From contig JAPLKQ010000120.1 of the NCBI GenBank assembly GCA_026387995.1, positions 1-7,337 on the forward strand: a DNA stretch of 7,337 nt. Reading direction: 5' to 3'. The notes under the pieces were generated by a model. That model did no database searches. It was given only the letters and a program-made list of their open reading frames with translations, and was not told the DNA's origin. Positions within the stretch are counted from its first letter, which is position 1; the number at the start of each line of letters is the position of its first letter. Both the position numbers and the translations under genes were made by a program. Origin of the DNA: Bacillota bacterium (GTDB taxonomy: Bacteria; Bacillota_I; Bacilli_A; RFN20; CAG-826). Shown piece by piece: positions 6,268 through 7,337 of the stretch.

Positions 6268-6313
6268 AAAGCAACTTACTTTGAGCTCATTTAGCAGCCC
6301 AAGGCGGAAGGAG
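6267..6313 (+). promoter_or_regulatory. 5' leader of rpmE with small hairpin and ribosome binding site
   Basis: CAAAG (6267-6271) pairs with CTTTG (6279-6283) around a 7-nt loop. A possible short GCC/GGC stem (6297-6299 with 6303-6305) sits just before the strong AAGGAG site (6308-6313), 8 nt from ATG 6322. Ribosomal-protein leaders that bind their own product are known, including L31 types in Firmicutes, but I cannot match this one to a known model. Confidence 0.35.
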
Positions 6314-6321
6314 AAAAGCTT

Positions 6322-6528
6322 ATGAAAAAAGGAATTCACCCGGATTACCACACTTGCACCGTGACTTGTGTTTCTTGCGGCAACACCTTCGAAACAGGGT
6401 CCACCCTGAAGGAAATACGCGTAGACACTTGCTCTAATTGCCACCCATTCTATACTGGCAAGCAACGGTCTAACCAAGCCGATGGCCGTGTCGAACGTTT
6501 CAATAAGAAATACGGTCTAAACAAGTAA
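6322..6528 (+). CDS. rpmE: 50S ribosomal protein L31, zinc-binding (C+) type
   Basis: A 68-aa L31 protein of the large ribosomal subunit, where it bridges to the small subunit. It begins [10 protein letters not shown] and ends with the conserved [12 protein letters not shown] segment; [13 protein letters not shown] (36-48) is the family signature. Cys16, Cys19, Cys37 and Cys40 form two CxxC pairs for one zinc ion, so this is the zinc-containing paralogue and not the cysteine-free form made under zinc starvation. E. coli and B. subtilis L31 have CxC in the first pair; here it is CVSC, one residue longer, and there is an additional Cys12. The start is well supported by AAGGAG 8 nt upstream. It has its own leader and a strong terminator 14 nt after the stop. 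Length is standard. Confidence 0.97.
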   Translation: MKKGIHPDYHTCTVTCVSCGNTFETGSTLKEIRVDTCSNCHPFYTGKQRSNQADGRVERFNKKYGLNK

Positions 6529-6541
6529 ATTCGGATTTATG

Positions 6542-7337
<796 letters not shown>

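Overview
The window is 7.3 kb of compact bacterial chromosome with standard-code genes: every Trp I read is TGG, and stops are TAA or TAG. Shine-Dalgarno sites are strong, promoters are consensus sigma-A type, and terminators are classic hairpin plus T-run. These traits, the relatives of the ribosomal protein L31, and a glycosyltransferase resembling the diacylglycerol-sugar enzymes of streptococci and acholeplasmas point to a Bacillota lineage, probably Bacilli-like (Erysipelotrichales or RF39/Acholeplasma-type). The taxonomic call is inference. No mobile element, CRISPR array, tRNA or rRNA was seen.

Layout from left to right: (1) A small four-helix membrane protein (6-470), ended by a strong terminator. 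(2) A free-standing Acr3-type arsenite efflux gene (647-1729). It is driven by a perfect TTGACA-17-TATAAT promoter, and two overlapping inverted repeats sit exactly at its predicted transcription start. (3) A shared bidirectional terminator (1747-1789), then on the minus strand the tldD-tldE(pmbA) metallopeptidase pair, overlapping by one base (TAATG). (4) A divergent promoter region (4512-4622) with a 14-bp AT-rich palindrome. (5) A plus-strand pair: an unrecognised 197-aa protein, then, 9 nt later, a family-4 glycosyltransferase gene. The glycosyltransferase is broken mid-gene by what looks like a deletion of about 43 nt plus a frameshift. (6) rpmE (L31) with a leader that carries palindromes, a terminator, and then the first 247 codons of metG (methionyl-tRNA synthetase), which runs off the window end.

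The neighbourhoods are mostly unrelated housekeeping or stress units separated by terminators. I do not see a clear new multi-gene system. The items most worth a second look are the internally deleted glycosyltransferase with its uncharacterised partner, the nested inverted repeats at the acr3 start site, and the control regions of the divergent tldD promoter and of rpmE-metG.
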